From DASRHK01 sp035650495 (lineage in GTDB: Bacteria; Pseudomonadota; Gammaproteobacteria; Nevskiales; Nevskiaceae), in the NCBI GenBank assembly GCA_035650495.1, contig DASRHK010000026.1, positions 11,261 through 75,260 on the forward strand: 64,000 nt of DNA. The letters run 5' to 3'. Within the stretch, counting starts at the first letter, position 1. Every line of letters begins with the position of its first letter. Below, in pieces: positions 49,199-61,408 of the stretch. A program made the position numbers and the translations under genes. A model generated the notes under the pieces. The model saw nothing but the letters and a program-made list of their open reading frames with translations. It was not told the DNA's origin and ran no database searches.

Positions 49199-51252
49199 AC
49201 ACTGCGCGCAAGCCGGCCGCCGGACACGCCGCGAACCTGCTCATCCTGTGCGGGCTCGAGAACGACGCGCGGCAGCTCGAGAGCTATTTGCGCAACGCCG
49301 GCCACAACGTCCGCGCGCGCTGGATCGGCGAGATGAAGCAGCTCGAAGAGCAGCTGCAGACGAGCGCGCCCGACATGGTTCTCGTCGCCGACAGCGTGCG
49401 CGACGCCAAGCCCGCGGACGTCACCGAAATCTGCATCGGCACCTATCCCGAGCTGCCGGTGATCTGGCTCACCGAGCAGCCGCGCGCCGAGCTGTTGTCG
49501 GCCGCGCTCGGCCGCGGCGCGGCGGATGTGTGCTCGACCGCCTCGCCCGCCGACCTGAAGCATTTCGAGCGCGTGTTCGTGCGCGAGATCGCCGCGGTCG
49601 CGCGACGGCGCGAGCTCAACGAGCTGCGCAATCGCGTCGCGGCGGCGGAGACGCTGTCGCAGCAGCTGCTCATCGCCAATCCGGAAGCGCTCATCTACGT
49701 GCAGGAAGGCATCGTCACGCGCGCCAATCCCGCCTTCGCGCAACTGGTCGGCGCCGACAAGCCGGACGACGTGAGCGGTCATCCGCTGATGGACTACATC
49801 GTGCCGGACAACCGCACCGCGGTGCGCCAGCATCTGAAGCACGTGACGCTCGGCCAGCTCGAAGGCGAGCAGGTGACGTTCGCGCTCGCCGGCAAGGAAG
49901 GCAAGAAAGTCGAAGTGCGCTCGCGCTGGAAGCGCACGACGCTCGACGGCGAGCCCGCGATCGAGCTGACCATGCGCAGCGACGCGCCGGTCGAGGCGAA
50001 ATCCGGCGCCAAGCCCGCCGCCGGCGGCGGCGGGCCGGGTCGCATCACGTTCCTGAAGGCGCTCGCGGGGGAGCGTCCGCCGAACACCCAGCGCTATCTG
50101 ATGTTCCTCACGGTCGACGGCTTCCTGTCGATGGAGGAGCGCCTCGGCCTGCAGAGCGCGGAGGAGGCCGTGCTCGAGCTCATCGAATTCCTGGGACGCC
50201 GGCTCGCCGGCGCTCGCGCGCTCTGCCGCTTCTCGACCGACGAGATCGCGGCGATGCTCGACTGCCCGCCCGACTTCGACGTCGAAGGCCTGATCTCGAC
50301 GCTGGTCCGCGACGTCGCGGCCGAAGTCTTCCACACTTCGTTCCACGAAGCGCATCTGACCGTGACGGTGCTCGCCTTCCCGCTCGGGCAGGAGAACGTC
50401 GACAGCGCGCTGCACGATCTGGTGCGCGAGGCGCGCAAGCAATCCAAGCAGGGCGGCAACAAGTCCGCGGTGCTCGGACCGGTCGCGAAGACCAATCTCG
50501 CCGAGCGCGAGCTCGCGCGTCGCGCCGCACAGGTCAAGGCGGCGCTCGAGCACAACCAGCTGCGGCTCGCCTACCAGTCCATCGCGAGCCTCGAAGGCGA
50601 CACGCGCCAGCACCAGGACGTGCTCGTGCGCATGATCGACAGCGAAGGCCAGGAGACGGTCGCCGCCGATTTCATCGCCGCGGCCGAGAAGCATGGCCTG
50701 ATCCGCGCCGTGGATCGCTGGGTGGTCGCGCAGATCCTGACGCTGATCGGCGAGCGCAAGTCGGTCACCGACGCGCCGTCGATGTTCGTGCGCATCTCGG
50801 AAGAGACGCTGCGCTTCGGCGACGAGTTCCTGACCTGGCTGCGCACCAAGCTGCAGGCGCGTCCGCTGAAAGCCGAGGAGCTCGTGTTCGAGCTGCCGGA
50901 ATCGGTGCTGCAGAACCACGTCGCCAAGGGCAAGGAGTTCTGCGACGCGCTGCGCAAGCTCGGCGTCGAGATCTGCATCGGCTATTTCGGCGGTAGCCCG
51001 CAAGCGGAGCGCCTGCTCGAGACGATCCCCGCGCGCTACGTGAAGTTCCATCCGCAGTTCACGCAGCGCTTCGGCGATCCGGCGATGCAGAAGCGGCTCA
51101 ACGCGCTGCTCACGGCGGTCAAGCCGAAGAACATCAAGACCATCTGCTCGCACATCGAAGATGCGAATCAGATGGCGAAGCTCTGGCAGCTCGGGATCAA
51201 CTTCATCCAGGGCCGCAGGATTCAGGAGCCAGAGGTTCTGCGGCTTAGTTGA
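49195..51252 (+). CDS. FimX-like degenerate REC-PAS-GGDEF-EAL protein
   Basis: The 685-residue protein has a receiver-like domain lacking the acidic pocket (about 10-130), a PAS domain (about 145-250), a degenerate GGDEF (about 280-420, CRFSTDEIAAML in place of GGDEF) and a degenerate EAL (about 440-680, DVLVRM in place of EALxR). P. aeruginosa FimX has the same order and about the same length (691) and binds c-di-GMP without hydrolysing it, to control type IV pili. No active catalytic set is seen, so a c-di-GMP receptor role is inferred. The start is GTG at 49195. Confidence 0.85.
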   Translation: MNTARKPAAGHAANLLILCGLENDARQLESYLRNAGHNVRARWIGEMKQLEEQLQTSAPDMVLVADSVRDAKPADVTEICIGTYPELPVIWLTEQPRAELLSAALGRGAADVCSTASPADLKHFERVFVREIAAVARRRELNELRNRVAAAETLSQQLLIANPEALIYVQEGIVTRANPAFAQLVGADKPDDVSGHPLMDYIVPDNRTAVRQHLKHVTLGQLEGEQVTFALAGKEGKKVEVRSRWKRTTLDGEPAIELTMRSDAPVEAKSGAKPAAGGGGPGRITFLKALAGERPPNTQRYLMFLTVDGFLSMEERLGLQSAEEAVLELIEFLGRRLAGARALCRFSTDEIAAMLDCPPDFDVEGLISTLVRDVAAEVFHTSFHEAHLTVTVLAFPLGQENVDSALHDLVREARKQSKQGGNKSAVLGPVAKTNLAERELARRAAQVKAALEHNQLRLAYQSIASLEGDTRQHQDVLVRMIDSEGQETVAADFIAAAEKHGLIRAVDRWVVAQILTLIGERKSVTDAPSMFVRISEETLRFGDEFLTWLRTKLQARPLKAEELVFELPESVLQNHVAKGKEFCDALRKLGVEICIGYFGGSPQAERLLETIPARYVKFHPQFTQRFGDPAMQKRLNALLTAVKPKNIKTICSHIEDANQMAKLWQLGINFIQGRRIQEPEVLRLS

Positions 51253-51253
51253 T

Positions 51254-51292
51254 CGGCGGTCCGGGCCGCGTCGAGGCTTTGCGGGACCGCCG
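51254..51292. terminator. hairpin between convergent fimX-like and htpX genes
   Basis: Nine-bp arms (CGGCGGTCC/GGACCGCCG) enclose a 21-nt loop in the 114-bp gap between convergent genes. There is no T-tract, so it could be a weak or Rho-assisted terminator for either direction. Confidence 0.45.
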
Positions 51293-51366
51293 TGAATACG
51301 TCCATGTAGGCTACGGACGCGCCGTCCATGGCGCGTACGTTCCCGCAAATCCTCAACGCGTCCCGA

Positions 51367-52245
51367 TCATGCAGCAGCCTGAAGCCGCGCGATCCTCTGC
51401 TCGATCGGCGGGTGGCTCGCAAAGAGCTGACGCACGCCGCCGCCGTTGATCCCGAACGCGCTCATCTGTTGCGGCAGCGTGGAGGGATGCGCGGCGCCGA
51501 GGCGCTGGAGCGCGCTGATCATCTTGCGCTTGCCGGCCAGGTGCGCGCCGCCGGCGTCGGCGCGGTACTCGCGATACCGCGAGAACCAGGCGACGATCAT
51601 CGAGGCGAGGATGCCGAAGAGCATCTCGAGCACCATCACCGTGAAGAAGTAGCCGATGCCCGCGCCGCCGCGATTGTCGTCACGGCCGCCGCGCAGCGCG
51701 TTGTCGACGACGTAGCCGACGACGCGCGCCAGGAAGATCACGAAGGTGTTGAGCACGCCCTGGATCAGCGTGAGCGTGACCATGTCGCCGTTGGCGACGT
51801 GGCTGATCTCGTGGCCGAGCACGGCCTCGACCTCGTCCTGGTTCATGCTGTGCAGCAGGCCGGACGAAACCGCGACGAGCGCCTTGTTCTTGCTCATGCC
51901 GGTCGCGAACGCGTTCATCTCGGGACCGTCGTAGATCGCGACTTCCGGCATGCCGATGTTGGCGCTTCGCGCCAGCCGCTGCACCGTCTGCAGCAGCCAC
52001 GCTTCCGCGGAGCTCTGCGGCTGATCGATCACGCGCGCGCCGGTCGTCCACTTGGCGATCGACTTCGACATCGCGAGGGAGATGAACGCGCCGCCCATGC
52101 CGAAGATCGCTGCGAAGATCAGGAGCTGCTGGACGTTGAGGCCATTCGCGTAGAGCCAGCGGTCGGCACCGACGAGGTGCACCACGACCGACAGCACCAG
52201 CATGACCGCGAGGTTCGTAGCGAGAAACAGCACGATGCGCTTCAT
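51367..52245 (-). CDS. htpX: membrane metalloprotease HtpX
   Basis: The 292-residue inner-membrane protein has TM helices at about 5-25 and 40-60, the zinc motif [13 protein letters not shown] (His145, His149) and two later TM segments. It degrades misfolded membrane proteins with FtsH. It is convergent with the FimX-like gene and lies 60 bp beyond parC. Confidence 0.97.
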   Translation of the reverse strand: MKRIVLFLATNLAVMLVLSVVVHLVGADRWLYANGLNVQQLLIFAAIFGMGGAFISLAMSKSIAKWTTGARVIDQPQSSAEAWLLQTVQRLARSANIGMPEVAIYDGPEMNAFATGMSKNKALVAVSSGLLHSMNQDEVEAVLGHEISHVANGDMVTLTLIQGVLNTFVIFLARVVGYVVDNALRGGRDDNRGGAGIGYFFTVMVLEMLFGILASMIVAWFSRYREYRADAGGAHLAGKRKMISALQRLGAAHPSTLPQQMSAFGINGGGVRQLFASHPPIEQRIARLQAAA

Positions 52246-52305
52246 AGACGTTTCAAATCCCCGGAACAGTCCTTACGGACCAAAGTGAGGGCTTTGACCA
52301 GAAAT

Positions 52306-54537
<2,232 letters not shown>

Positions 54538-54540
54538 GAC

Positions 54541-55332
54541 TTAGCTCTCTTTCAATCCCGCGCCGACGGCCTTCTGGAGAACCTTGGTCGCGCCGACCTT
54601 GATCTGCAGGGTGCCGAACCAGCCGGGGAACAACGCAGCGATTCGATTGAGGACGCGCAGCCCGAACGGGGCGACCGCGATCTCGGGGATGTTGCGCTCG
54701 ATGGCTTTCACCACCGCGTGGGCGACGTCGGTCGTGGTGTTGGTGCCGATGCCTTTTGGCACCTTGCCGCCGCTCGCGACGAACATGCCGGCGTCGCGGA
54801 TGATGCCGGGGAACACGCAGGACACGCCGATGTTCGCCTCGTGCAGGTCGAGCCGAAGGCACTGCGCGAATCCGCGCAGCCCGTACTTGCTCGCGCTGTA
54901 GATCGCCGACATCGGCGAGGCCATCAAGCCGGCGAGCGAGGAGACGAACACCATGTGACCGCCGCCGCGCCGGCTCATCGAGCCGATCAGCCCGCGCGCG
55001 AGCAGGATCGGCGCGCGCAGGTTCACGTCGAGCACGTGCGCAATCTCGTCATTCGACCAGTTGCTGATGTGGACCGTGCCGGGCAGGCCGGCATTGGCGA
55101 CGAGGACGTCGACGTCGCCGAGCTTCGCCAGCAGATCGGCGATGCCGTCGGGATGGCTGATGTCCGCGACGATGCTTTCGGCATCGAGCTCCGAGCGAAG
55201 CTGCGCCAGCACGTCGGGCTTTCGGCCGGTGAGCACGAGCTTCGCGCCGCGCGCCGCGAGCTCGCGCGCGATCGCGCCGCCGATGCCGCCGCTCGCGCCG
55301 GTGACGAGGACGCGCTTGCCTTGCAGCTTCAC
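54541..55332 (-). CDS. short-chain dehydrogenase/reductase
   Basis: The 263-residue classical SDR has Rossmann motif VTGASGGIGGA (11-20), NAG at 80-82, Ser132 and Tyr145-x3-Lys149 (IYSASKYG). The C-terminal segment (FGLRVLNRIAALFPGWFG) may be membrane-associated. The substrate is unknown. It is sandwiched between parE (ATGA overlap) and parC (3-bp gap), so it is translated with topoisomerase IV, though no functional link is evident. Confidence 0.93.
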   Translation of the reverse strand: MKLQGKRVLVTGASGGIGGAIARELAARGAKLVLTGRKPDVLAQLRSELDAESIVADISHPDGIADLLAKLGDVDVLVANAGLPGTVHISNWSNDEIAHVLDVNLRAPILLARGLIGSMSRRGGGHMVFVSSLAGLMASPMSAIYSASKYGLRGFAQCLRLDLHEANIGVSCVFPGIIRDAGMFVASGGKVPKGIGTNTTTDVAHAVVKAIERNIPEIAVAPFGLRVLNRIAALFPGWFGTLQIKVGATKVLQKAVGAGLKES

Positions 55333-57224
55333 GCTGCGAGCTCGGCCTTGTCGCCTTCTTTTTCCAGCCAGTCGCGGCGATCCGACGCGCGCTTCTTGGC
55401 GAGCAGCATGTCCATCAGCTTCTCGGCGGGCTTGTCGTCGAGCGTGAGCTGCACGAGCCGGCGCGTATCCGGATCCATCGTCGTCTCACGCAGCTGCATG
55501 GGATTCATCTCGCCGAGGCCCTTGAAGCGCGTCACCGAGATGTTGCCGCGGATCTTCTCCGCCTTGATGCGATCCATGATGCCGTCGCGCTCGGCTTCGT
55601 CGAGCGCGTAGAACACGTTCTTGCCCACGTCGATGCGGAACAGCGGCGGCATCGCGATGTAGATGTGCCCCGCCTCGACCAGCGGCTTGTAGTGACGCAG
55701 GAACAGCGCGCACAGCAGCGTCGCGATGTGCAGCCCGTCGGAGTCGGCGTCGGCGAGCACGCAGACCTTGCCGTAGCGAAGCTTGGAAATATCGAGCGAA
55801 CCAGGCTCGACGCCGATCGCAACCGTGATGTCGTGGATCGCCTCCGACGCGAGCGCCTCGGCCGCGTCGACTTCCCAGGTGTTGAGGATCTTGCCGCGCA
55901 TCGGCATGACCGCCTGGAAATTGCGATCGCGCGCCTGCTTCGCCGAGCCGCCGGCGGAATCGCCTTCGACGAGAAAGAGCTCGGTGAGCGTCACGTCGTC
56001 GTTGACGCAATCGGCGAGCTTGCCCGGCAATGCGGGACCCGACGTCACTTTCTTGCGCTCGACCTGCTTGGACGCCTTCAGGCGCTTGTTCGCGTTCGCG
56101 ATGACGATCTGCGCGATCGACTCGCCTTCCTGCGGATGCTGATTGAGCCAGAGGCTGAACGCGTCGTGCACGGTGCCGCCGACGAAGGTCGCGGAGTCGC
56201 GCGACGCGAGGCGCTCCTTGGTCTGTCCGGCGAACTGCGGATCCTGCATCTTCACCGACAGCACGTAGGCGACGCCCTGCCAGACGTCTTCCGGCGCGAG
56301 CTTCAGTCCGCGCGGCAGGAGATTGCGGAACTCGCAGAACTCGCGGATCGCTTCGGTGAGACCGGTGCGCAGTCCGTTGACGTGCGTGCCGCCCTGCTCG
56401 GTCGGAATGAGATTGACGTAGCTCTCGCCGATGAGATCGCTGCCTTCCGGCACCCACGCGAGCGCCCACTCGGCTTCTTCACGCTCCGCCTTGAAGGTGC
56501 CGGTGAACGGCGTGGCAGGCAGCGCTTTCTGTCCCGCGAGTCCTTCGACGAGATAGTCGACCAGGCCGTTCGCGTACTGCCAGCTCGACTTCTCCTTGTT
56601 GATCTTGTCGTCGAAGTCGACCTTCAAGCCCGGCGCGAGCACCGCTTTCGCGCGCAGCACCTGCTTCAATTTCGAGACGAGGAATTTCGGCGAGTCGAAA
56701 TATTTCTCGTTGGGCCAGAAGCGCACCGAGGTTCCGCTGCGACGCTGGCCGACGGTGCCGACCTGCTTCAGCGGTCCGGTCTTCTCGCCGTCCTTGAAGC
56801 TCATCGCGTACTCGATGCCGCCGCGATAGACATGCACCTCGAGCTTCTGCGACAGCGCGTTCACCACCGACACGCCGACGCCGTGCAGGCCGCCGGAGAA
56901 CTTGTAGGTCTTGTCGGAGAACTTCGCGCCCGAGTGCAGGCGGCACAGGATCAGCTCGACGCCGGTGACCTTGTGCTGCGGATGGATGTCGACCGGCATG
57001 CCGCGGCCGTTGTCGACGACCTGCAGCGAGCCGTCCTCGAACAGCGTGACGTCGATCAGGTCGGCGTGGCCGGCGAGCGCTTCGTCGACGGCGTTGTCGA
57101 TGACTTCCTGGGCAAGGTGGTTGGGGCGGGCGGTATCGGTGTACATGCCCGGCCGGCGCCGGACCGGATCGAGACCGGAAAGGACCTCGATCTGCTCGGC
57201 TGAGTATTGGTTGGCGTTCGCCAT
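55329..57224 (-). CDS. parE: DNA topoisomerase IV subunit B
   Basis: The 631-residue GHKL ATPase/Toprim protein has VIDNAVDEALAGHAD, the ATP-lid GLHGVGVSVVNAL, and Toprim motifs LVEGDSAGGSAKQARDR and DADSDGLHIATLL. It supplies ATP hydrolysis and the Mg site of topoisomerase IV. Length matches other ParE proteins. Its stop overlaps the SDR start. Confidence 0.97.
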   Translation of the reverse strand: MANANQYSAEQIEVLSGLDPVRRRPGMYTDTARPNHLAQEVIDNAVDEALAGHADLIDVTLFEDGSLQVVDNGRGMPVDIHPQHKVTGVELILCRLHSGAKFSDKTYKFSGGLHGVGVSVVNALSQKLEVHVYRGGIEYAMSFKDGEKTGPLKQVGTVGQRRSGTSVRFWPNEKYFDSPKFLVSKLKQVLRAKAVLAPGLKVDFDDKINKEKSSWQYANGLVDYLVEGLAGQKALPATPFTGTFKAEREEAEWALAWVPEGSDLIGESYVNLIPTEQGGTHVNGLRTGLTEAIREFCEFRNLLPRGLKLAPEDVWQGVAYVLSVKMQDPQFAGQTKERLASRDSATFVGGTVHDAFSLWLNQHPQEGESIAQIVIANANKRLKASKQVERKKVTSGPALPGKLADCVNDDVTLTELFLVEGDSAGGSAKQARDRNFQAVMPMRGKILNTWEVDAAEALASEAIHDITVAIGVEPGSLDISKLRYGKVCVLADADSDGLHIATLLCALFLRHYKPLVEAGHIYIAMPPLFRIDVGKNVFYALDEAERDGIMDRIKAEKIRGNISVTRFKGLGEMNPMQLRETTMDPDTRRLVQLTLDDKPAEKLMDMLLAKKRASDRRDWLEKEGDKAELAA

Positions 57225-57282
57225 CTAATGGATCGTGTTCAATCGCGAAAAAATCGCGGGAACGGTAACCAAGCGATGCCGC

Positions 57283-58512
57283 TCACGCAAGATTGACTTT
57301 CGCGACAGTGCCCTTCCCCGCCTCGCTTTGCAGCGTCAGCGTCCAGCCGCAGCGCTGCGCGAGCGTGCGGGCGATGTAGAGCCCCATGCCGCTGCCGCCG
57401 TGCCGGCCCTTGGTGCCGGGCTCGAAAACCGTCTTCAGCTGCTCGGGCGTCATGCCTTCGCCGTCGTCGGCGACGCTGATGGCGTGCCGGTCGAAATCGA
57501 TGCGGATCTCCCCGCCGGGCGCGGCGCGGATCGCATTGCGCAAAAGATTGGTGAAGACGATCCCGAGCAGCGCCGGCGGCGCGCGCAGGCTCGCGCGCGC
57601 CTTCGACGCCCATACGATCTGCGTCTGCTGCTCTTGCGCCGGCGTGACGTAGGGCTCGGCGGCTTGCGGGAGGAATTGCTCCAGCGCGATTTCATGCGCC
57701 GCCGGCAGCTCGCGGCCTTGCGACAGGGCGAGCAAGGCATCGAGATCGGCGACGGCGTCGGCAACGCCGCGCTGGATCCGGTCGAGCACTTGCGGCGGCG
57801 CGTCCGGCATCAGCGCGAGCACGTCCGCAGCGCCGCGGATCGCGGCGAGCGGCGTGCGCAGCTCGTGGCTCGCGGCGGAGGCGAACGCGCGCTCGCGCTC
57901 GATCAGCGCGTCGATGCGCGCCATGTGATCGTTGAGCGCCGCGACGATGATCTCGAGGTCGCCGTCCTCCTCCCAGCTTTCCAGCCGCTGGCCTCGCTGG
58001 GCCGGATCGATCGCCCGGATGCGCGTGACCAGGTCCTCGAACGGCCCGAGCGCCTGGCGCGCGATCCATCCGCTCATCAGCCAGGCCGCGAGCGCGACCG
58101 CACCTACGCCGGCCACGAGCGCCGCGTGCAGCCAGCGCTCGCGCTCGGAGAAGACGTGGACGTCATAAAGCAGCCACGCGCGATCGCCCGCAGCGAGATC
58201 GCGGACGACGACGTGATAGCGGCCCTCGTCCAGCGGAAAGTCGCGATAGGAGCCCGGTCCGAGGTCGGCCAGCTCGGGAGGCACTGCTTGATGCGTCAGC
58301 GCGGGCCGCAGATAACGCAAGCCGGCCGCGGGACTCGTCTTCGAGGGGTCGATGCTGGCGTAGACGTCGAGCTCGCGCTGGAGGACGCGATCGAGCGTGG
58401 TCGATTCGATCCAGTCGTTGCTGATCCAGAGCAGCGCCGCGAGCGCGCTCGCGAGGCCGACGGAAAGGCTGATCAGCGAAGCGGCGAGACGCCGGCGAAG
58501 ATCAAGCGGCAT
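57283..58512 (-). CDS. sensor histidine kinase
   Basis: The 409-residue protein has TM1 (about 11-30), a periplasmic sensor (about 32-127), TM2 (about 130-148), a HAMP linker, HisKA with ASHELRTPLAA (phospho-His216) and HATPase motifs NLLRNAIRAAP, VADDGEGM and GGSGMGLYIA. It overlaps the response-regulator gene by 11 bp (ATG 58512; ATG 58518 is also possible). The signal is unknown; the divergent TonB-receptor gene may be its target. Confidence 0.94.
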   Translation of the reverse strand: MPLDLRRRLAASLISLSVGLASALAALLWISNDWIESTTLDRVLQRELDVYASIDPSKTSPAAGLRYLRPALTHQAVPPELADLGPGSYRDFPLDEGRYHVVVRDLAAGDRAWLLYDVHVFSERERWLHAALVAGVGAVALAAWLMSGWIARQALGPFEDLVTRIRAIDPAQRGQRLESWEEDGDLEIIVAALNDHMARIDALIERERAFASAASHELRTPLAAIRGAADVLALMPDAPPQVLDRIQRGVADAVADLDALLALSQGRELPAAHEIALEQFLPQAAEPYVTPAQEQQTQIVWASKARASLRAPPALLGIVFTNLLRNAIRAAPGGEIRIDFDRHAISVADDGEGMTPEQLKTVFEPGTKGRHGGSGMGLYIARTLAQRCGWTLTLQSEAGKGTVAKVNLA

Positions 58513-59179
58513 CGCCATCGGCGGACAGGCGATAGCCTGCGCCGTGGATCGTGCGAAGCAGCTTCTTCCCGAACGGACGATCGATCGCGGCGCGCAGCGC
58601 GTGCATGTGGACGCGCAGCACGTCATCCTGCGGCGCGTCGTCACCCCAGATCAGCTGCTCGAGCTCCGAGCGGCGGACGACGCGGTGCGATTCCCGCATC
58701 AGGACTTCGAGCAGCTTGCGCGTCGTCGGATTGAGCGCGATCGGCTTGCCGGCGCGCTTCGCCTCGAGCGTCTGCGGGTCGTATTGCAGGTCCGCGACGT
58801 GCAGCGTCGCGGACGGCGGACGGCTGCGCCGTACCAATGCCTCGAGGCGCACCTTCAGCTCGGCGAGCGCGAACGGCTTGACCAGATAGTCGTCGGCGCC
58901 CGCTTCGAAGCCCGCGACCTTGTCCGCCGTCGAATCGAGCGCGGTGAGCATGAGGATCGGCACGCGCCGGCCTTCGCTGCGCAGGCGGCGGCAGACGTCA
59001 TCGCCCGAGAGCTTCGGCAGCATGCGATCGAGCACCACGGCGTCGAAGTCGTGCTGCGTCGCGAGCTCGAGCGCCTTCTGACCGTTGGGAGCGATCTCGA
59101 CCCGATGGCCGAGGCCCGACAGGTAGTCGCTGATATTGGCCGCAATCGGCCGGTGATCTTCGACGACGAGAACGCGCAT
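58502..59179 (-). CDS. OmpR-family response regulator
   Basis: The 225-residue regulator has a receiver (Asp7-type pocket VVEDHR, phospho-acceptor Asp51 in VVLDRMLP, Lys in YLVKPFA) and a winged helix (about 130-222: LNPTTRKLLEVLMRESHRVVRRSELEQLIWG, TIHGAGYRL). It is the first gene of the minus-strand pair with the histidine kinase and is divergent from the TonB-dependent receptor across 84 bp. Confidence 0.95.
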   Translation of the reverse strand: MRVLVVEDHRPIAANISDYLSGLGHRVEIAPNGQKALELATQHDFDAVVLDRMLPKLSGDDVCRRLRSEGRRVPILMLTALDSTADKVAGFEAGADDYLVKPFALAELKVRLEALVRRSRPPSATLHVADLQYDPQTLEAKRAGKPIALNPTTRKLLEVLMRESHRVVRRSELEQLIWGDDAPQDDVLRVHMHALRAAIDRPFGKKLLRTIHGAGYRLSADGDAA

Positions 59180-59220
59180 GAGCGCGAAGTTTACGGGCCT
59201 TTGAACCCGCGCGAACCTTG

Positions 59221-59242
59221 CTTTAACATTGCATTTACAACG
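59221..59242. promoter_or_regulatory. candidate OmpR-type direct repeat upstream of the TonB receptor
   Basis: Within the 84-bp divergent gap, TTAACA (59223-59228) and TTTACA (59234-59239) repeat with an 11-bp period, the spacing of OmpR/PhoB-class binding sites. The matches are imperfect (5 of 6). It may be the operator of the adjacent response regulator. Confidence 0.35.
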
Positions 59243-59263
59243 TCGCACCCTGGGGGAATCGCC

Positions 59264-61399
59264 GTGATCCGTCTCTATCGCCTGCCGCTGGCAGGTTGCC
59301 TCGCCTTTTTCGCGTCGTGGGCCGTCGCCGCCGACAACGACGCCGCGCCGACCGAGCTCGATCAGGTCCAGGTCACCGCCACGCGCGAGCCGGAGCTCGT
59401 CGATCGCGTACCGGCGTCGATCACGGTGGTCAGCGGCAATGAGATCCGCGCGCGCGGTGCGAACGATCTGCGGACCGCGCTCGAGCTGGTCGCCGGCATC
59501 GACGGCACGCCCGGCGGCGATTCCGGTCCCGCGGGCTCGGTGCCCGCGATGTGGGGCTGGCGCGAGCAGGACAACTATCTGCTCGTCGTCGACGGCATTC
59601 CGTGGGGCGGCGCGTTCAATCCGGCGACGCCTTCCGTCGATCTCACCGACGTCGAGCGCATCGAGATCCTGCGCGGCGCGGCGCCGGTGATGTTCGGCGC
59701 GACGTCGTTCAGCGGCGTCATCCACGTGATCCATTTCGCCGCCGGCGAATCGCCGACGACGATCAGCGTCGGCGGCGGCAGCTACGGCAGCGCGTTCGGC
59801 TCCGGCAATACGAGCTTGCCGGCGATGGGACCGTTCAAGCAATCGCTCGCCGCGAACATCGAGCGCCGCAAGTTCAGCGTCGATCGCGAGGACTACGAGC
59901 GCTATCACCTGTTCTATCGCGGCACCGCTGATCTCGGCGTAGGTCGCCTGCGCATCGACGGCGACATCTCGCTGGTGCCGCAGACGCCGGCCAACGTGAT
60001 CTTCCGCAACGGAGCGCAGCTGCGCACGGACATCCTGCCCGTCGACGCGAATCACAATCCGTCGGACGCCAAGCTCGATCAGGATCGCTATCACCTCGTC
60101 GTCGGCTTCGACAGCGACGTGGGCGTGGGCCAGTGGTCGACGAGCGTCGCGTTCACGCGCACGTTCGACGACATCATGCGCGGCTTCCTGCGCGACTACG
60201 CGCCCGACACCGGCGCTGAGGCCGGCGACACCGAGAAGCCCGACGACTTCGACGCCGACGGCTTCCAGCAGAAGCGCCAGATCACCGACGTCTATTTCGA
60301 CACGCACCTCACGAGCCACATCGGCGACGCGCTCGTGTGGACCACCGGCATCGAGCACTTCTACGGCAAGGGCAAGCAGAACGCGGTCAACTTCGGCTAC
60401 TTCGTGAGCCTCGACGGCCAGGATGCACCCGCCGGCGCCGATCAGCATCCCGACGAGCTGGTGCGCTCGGAGGACGAGCGCAACTTCACCGGCCTCTACA
60501 CGCAGATCGACTGGCACGTCGCGTCGAACTTCGACGTCGTCGCCGGCGTGCGCCTGAACCACACGCGCGAGAGAGCCCAAGGCCAGGAGATCGCCAACGA
60601 CGAGGATCAGATGGAGGTCGGCGAGCTGATGACCGACAGCCGCACGAAGACGCGCGTTGCCGGCGTGGTCGGCGCGAGCTGGACTGCGTATCACCAGGAC
60701 AAGAATCGCGTCACCGTCTACGCCGACTATCGCAACACCTACAAGCCGGTCGCAGTCGACTTCGGACCGGAAGCGGAAGTCGAGCTCGGCGCGCCGGAAA
60801 CCTCCGCGAGCTACGAGGTCGGCGTCAAGGGCGTCGCGCTCGACGGCAAGTACGAGTACGACGCGTCGGTGTTCATGATGGACGTCGAGAACCTGCTCAC
60901 GTTCGACGATCTCGGTGCGCCGATCGCCAACGGCAAGGCGCGCTTCCAGGGCGCCGAGTACGAAGGCCGCTTCGAGCTCGCGAAGGATCTCAAGCTCGCG
61001 CTGAACTACGCGTATCACGACTCGCGCTTCAAGCGGCTCAAGGTCGATCCGGACACCGACGTCAGCAACAATCGCCTCGAGCTCTCGCCCTACAACATCG
61101 CGGGTGCCGGATTGCTGTATCTGCCGATGCAGGGCTTCAACGCCGCTGTGGTCGGTCGCTACAACGGGCCGACGCGCCTCAACAAGCGCAACACGGCGCC
61201 GCATGGCGGCTACTCGGTGCTCGACGCGTCGATCGGCTACAACTTCGGCCGCGTCGGCCTGCACGTGAACGGCTACAACCTCACCGATCGGCGGGATCCG
61301 GTCGCGGAGAGCGAGCTCGCGGAAGTCGTGTCGGGCGCGTCGAGCTACTTCCTGATGCCGGCGCGCACGATCATGGGCAGCATCTCGCTCGCGCTGTAA
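59264..61399 (+). CDS. TonB-dependent outer-membrane receptor
   Basis: The 711-residue protein has a signal peptide (about 1-24, AVA-ADND), a TonB-box-like ELDQVQVTATRE, a plug domain (about 45-150: SITVVSGNEIRARGANDLRTAL, VERIEILRGAAPVMFG) and a 22-strand-type barrel ending in SLAL. It takes up a large ligand such as a siderophore or glycan using TonB energy; the substrate is not evident. The start is GTG at 59264 with GGGGGA upstream. Its divergent two-component system may regulate it. Confidence 0.93.
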   Translation: MIRLYRLPLAGCLAFFASWAVAADNDAAPTELDQVQVTATREPELVDRVPASITVVSGNEIRARGANDLRTALELVAGIDGTPGGDSGPAGSVPAMWGWREQDNYLLVVDGIPWGGAFNPATPSVDLTDVERIEILRGAAPVMFGATSFSGVIHVIHFAAGESPTTISVGGGSYGSAFGSGNTSLPAMGPFKQSLAANIERRKFSVDREDYERYHLFYRGTADLGVGRLRIDGDISLVPQTPANVIFRNGAQLRTDILPVDANHNPSDAKLDQDRYHLVVGFDSDVGVGQWSTSVAFTRTFDDIMRGFLRDYAPDTGAEAGDTEKPDDFDADGFQQKRQITDVYFDTHLTSHIGDALVWTTGIEHFYGKGKQNAVNFGYFVSLDGQDAPAGADQHPDELVRSEDERNFTGLYTQIDWHVASNFDVVAGVRLNHTRERAQGQEIANDEDQMEVGELMTDSRTKTRVAGVVGASWTAYHQDKNRVTVYADYRNTYKPVAVDFGPEAEVELGAPETSASYEVGVKGVALDGKYEYDASVFMMDVENLLTFDDLGAPIANGKARFQGAEYEGRFELAKDLKLALNYAYHDSRFKRLKVDPDTDVSNNRLELSPYNIAGAGLLYLPMQGFNAAVVGRYNGPTRLNKRNTAPHGGYSVLDASIGYNFGRVGLHVNGYNLTDRRDPVAESELAEVVSGASSYFLMPARTIMGSISLAL

Positions 61400-61408
61400 G
61401 GCGCGCCG

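Noticed and set aside
58502..61264. A 920-codon frame extending the response regulator far upstream across the TonB receptor gene
   Set aside because: Only the last 225 codons have receiver and winged-helix motifs, starting at ATG 59179. The upstream part is antisense to the TonB-dependent receptor.
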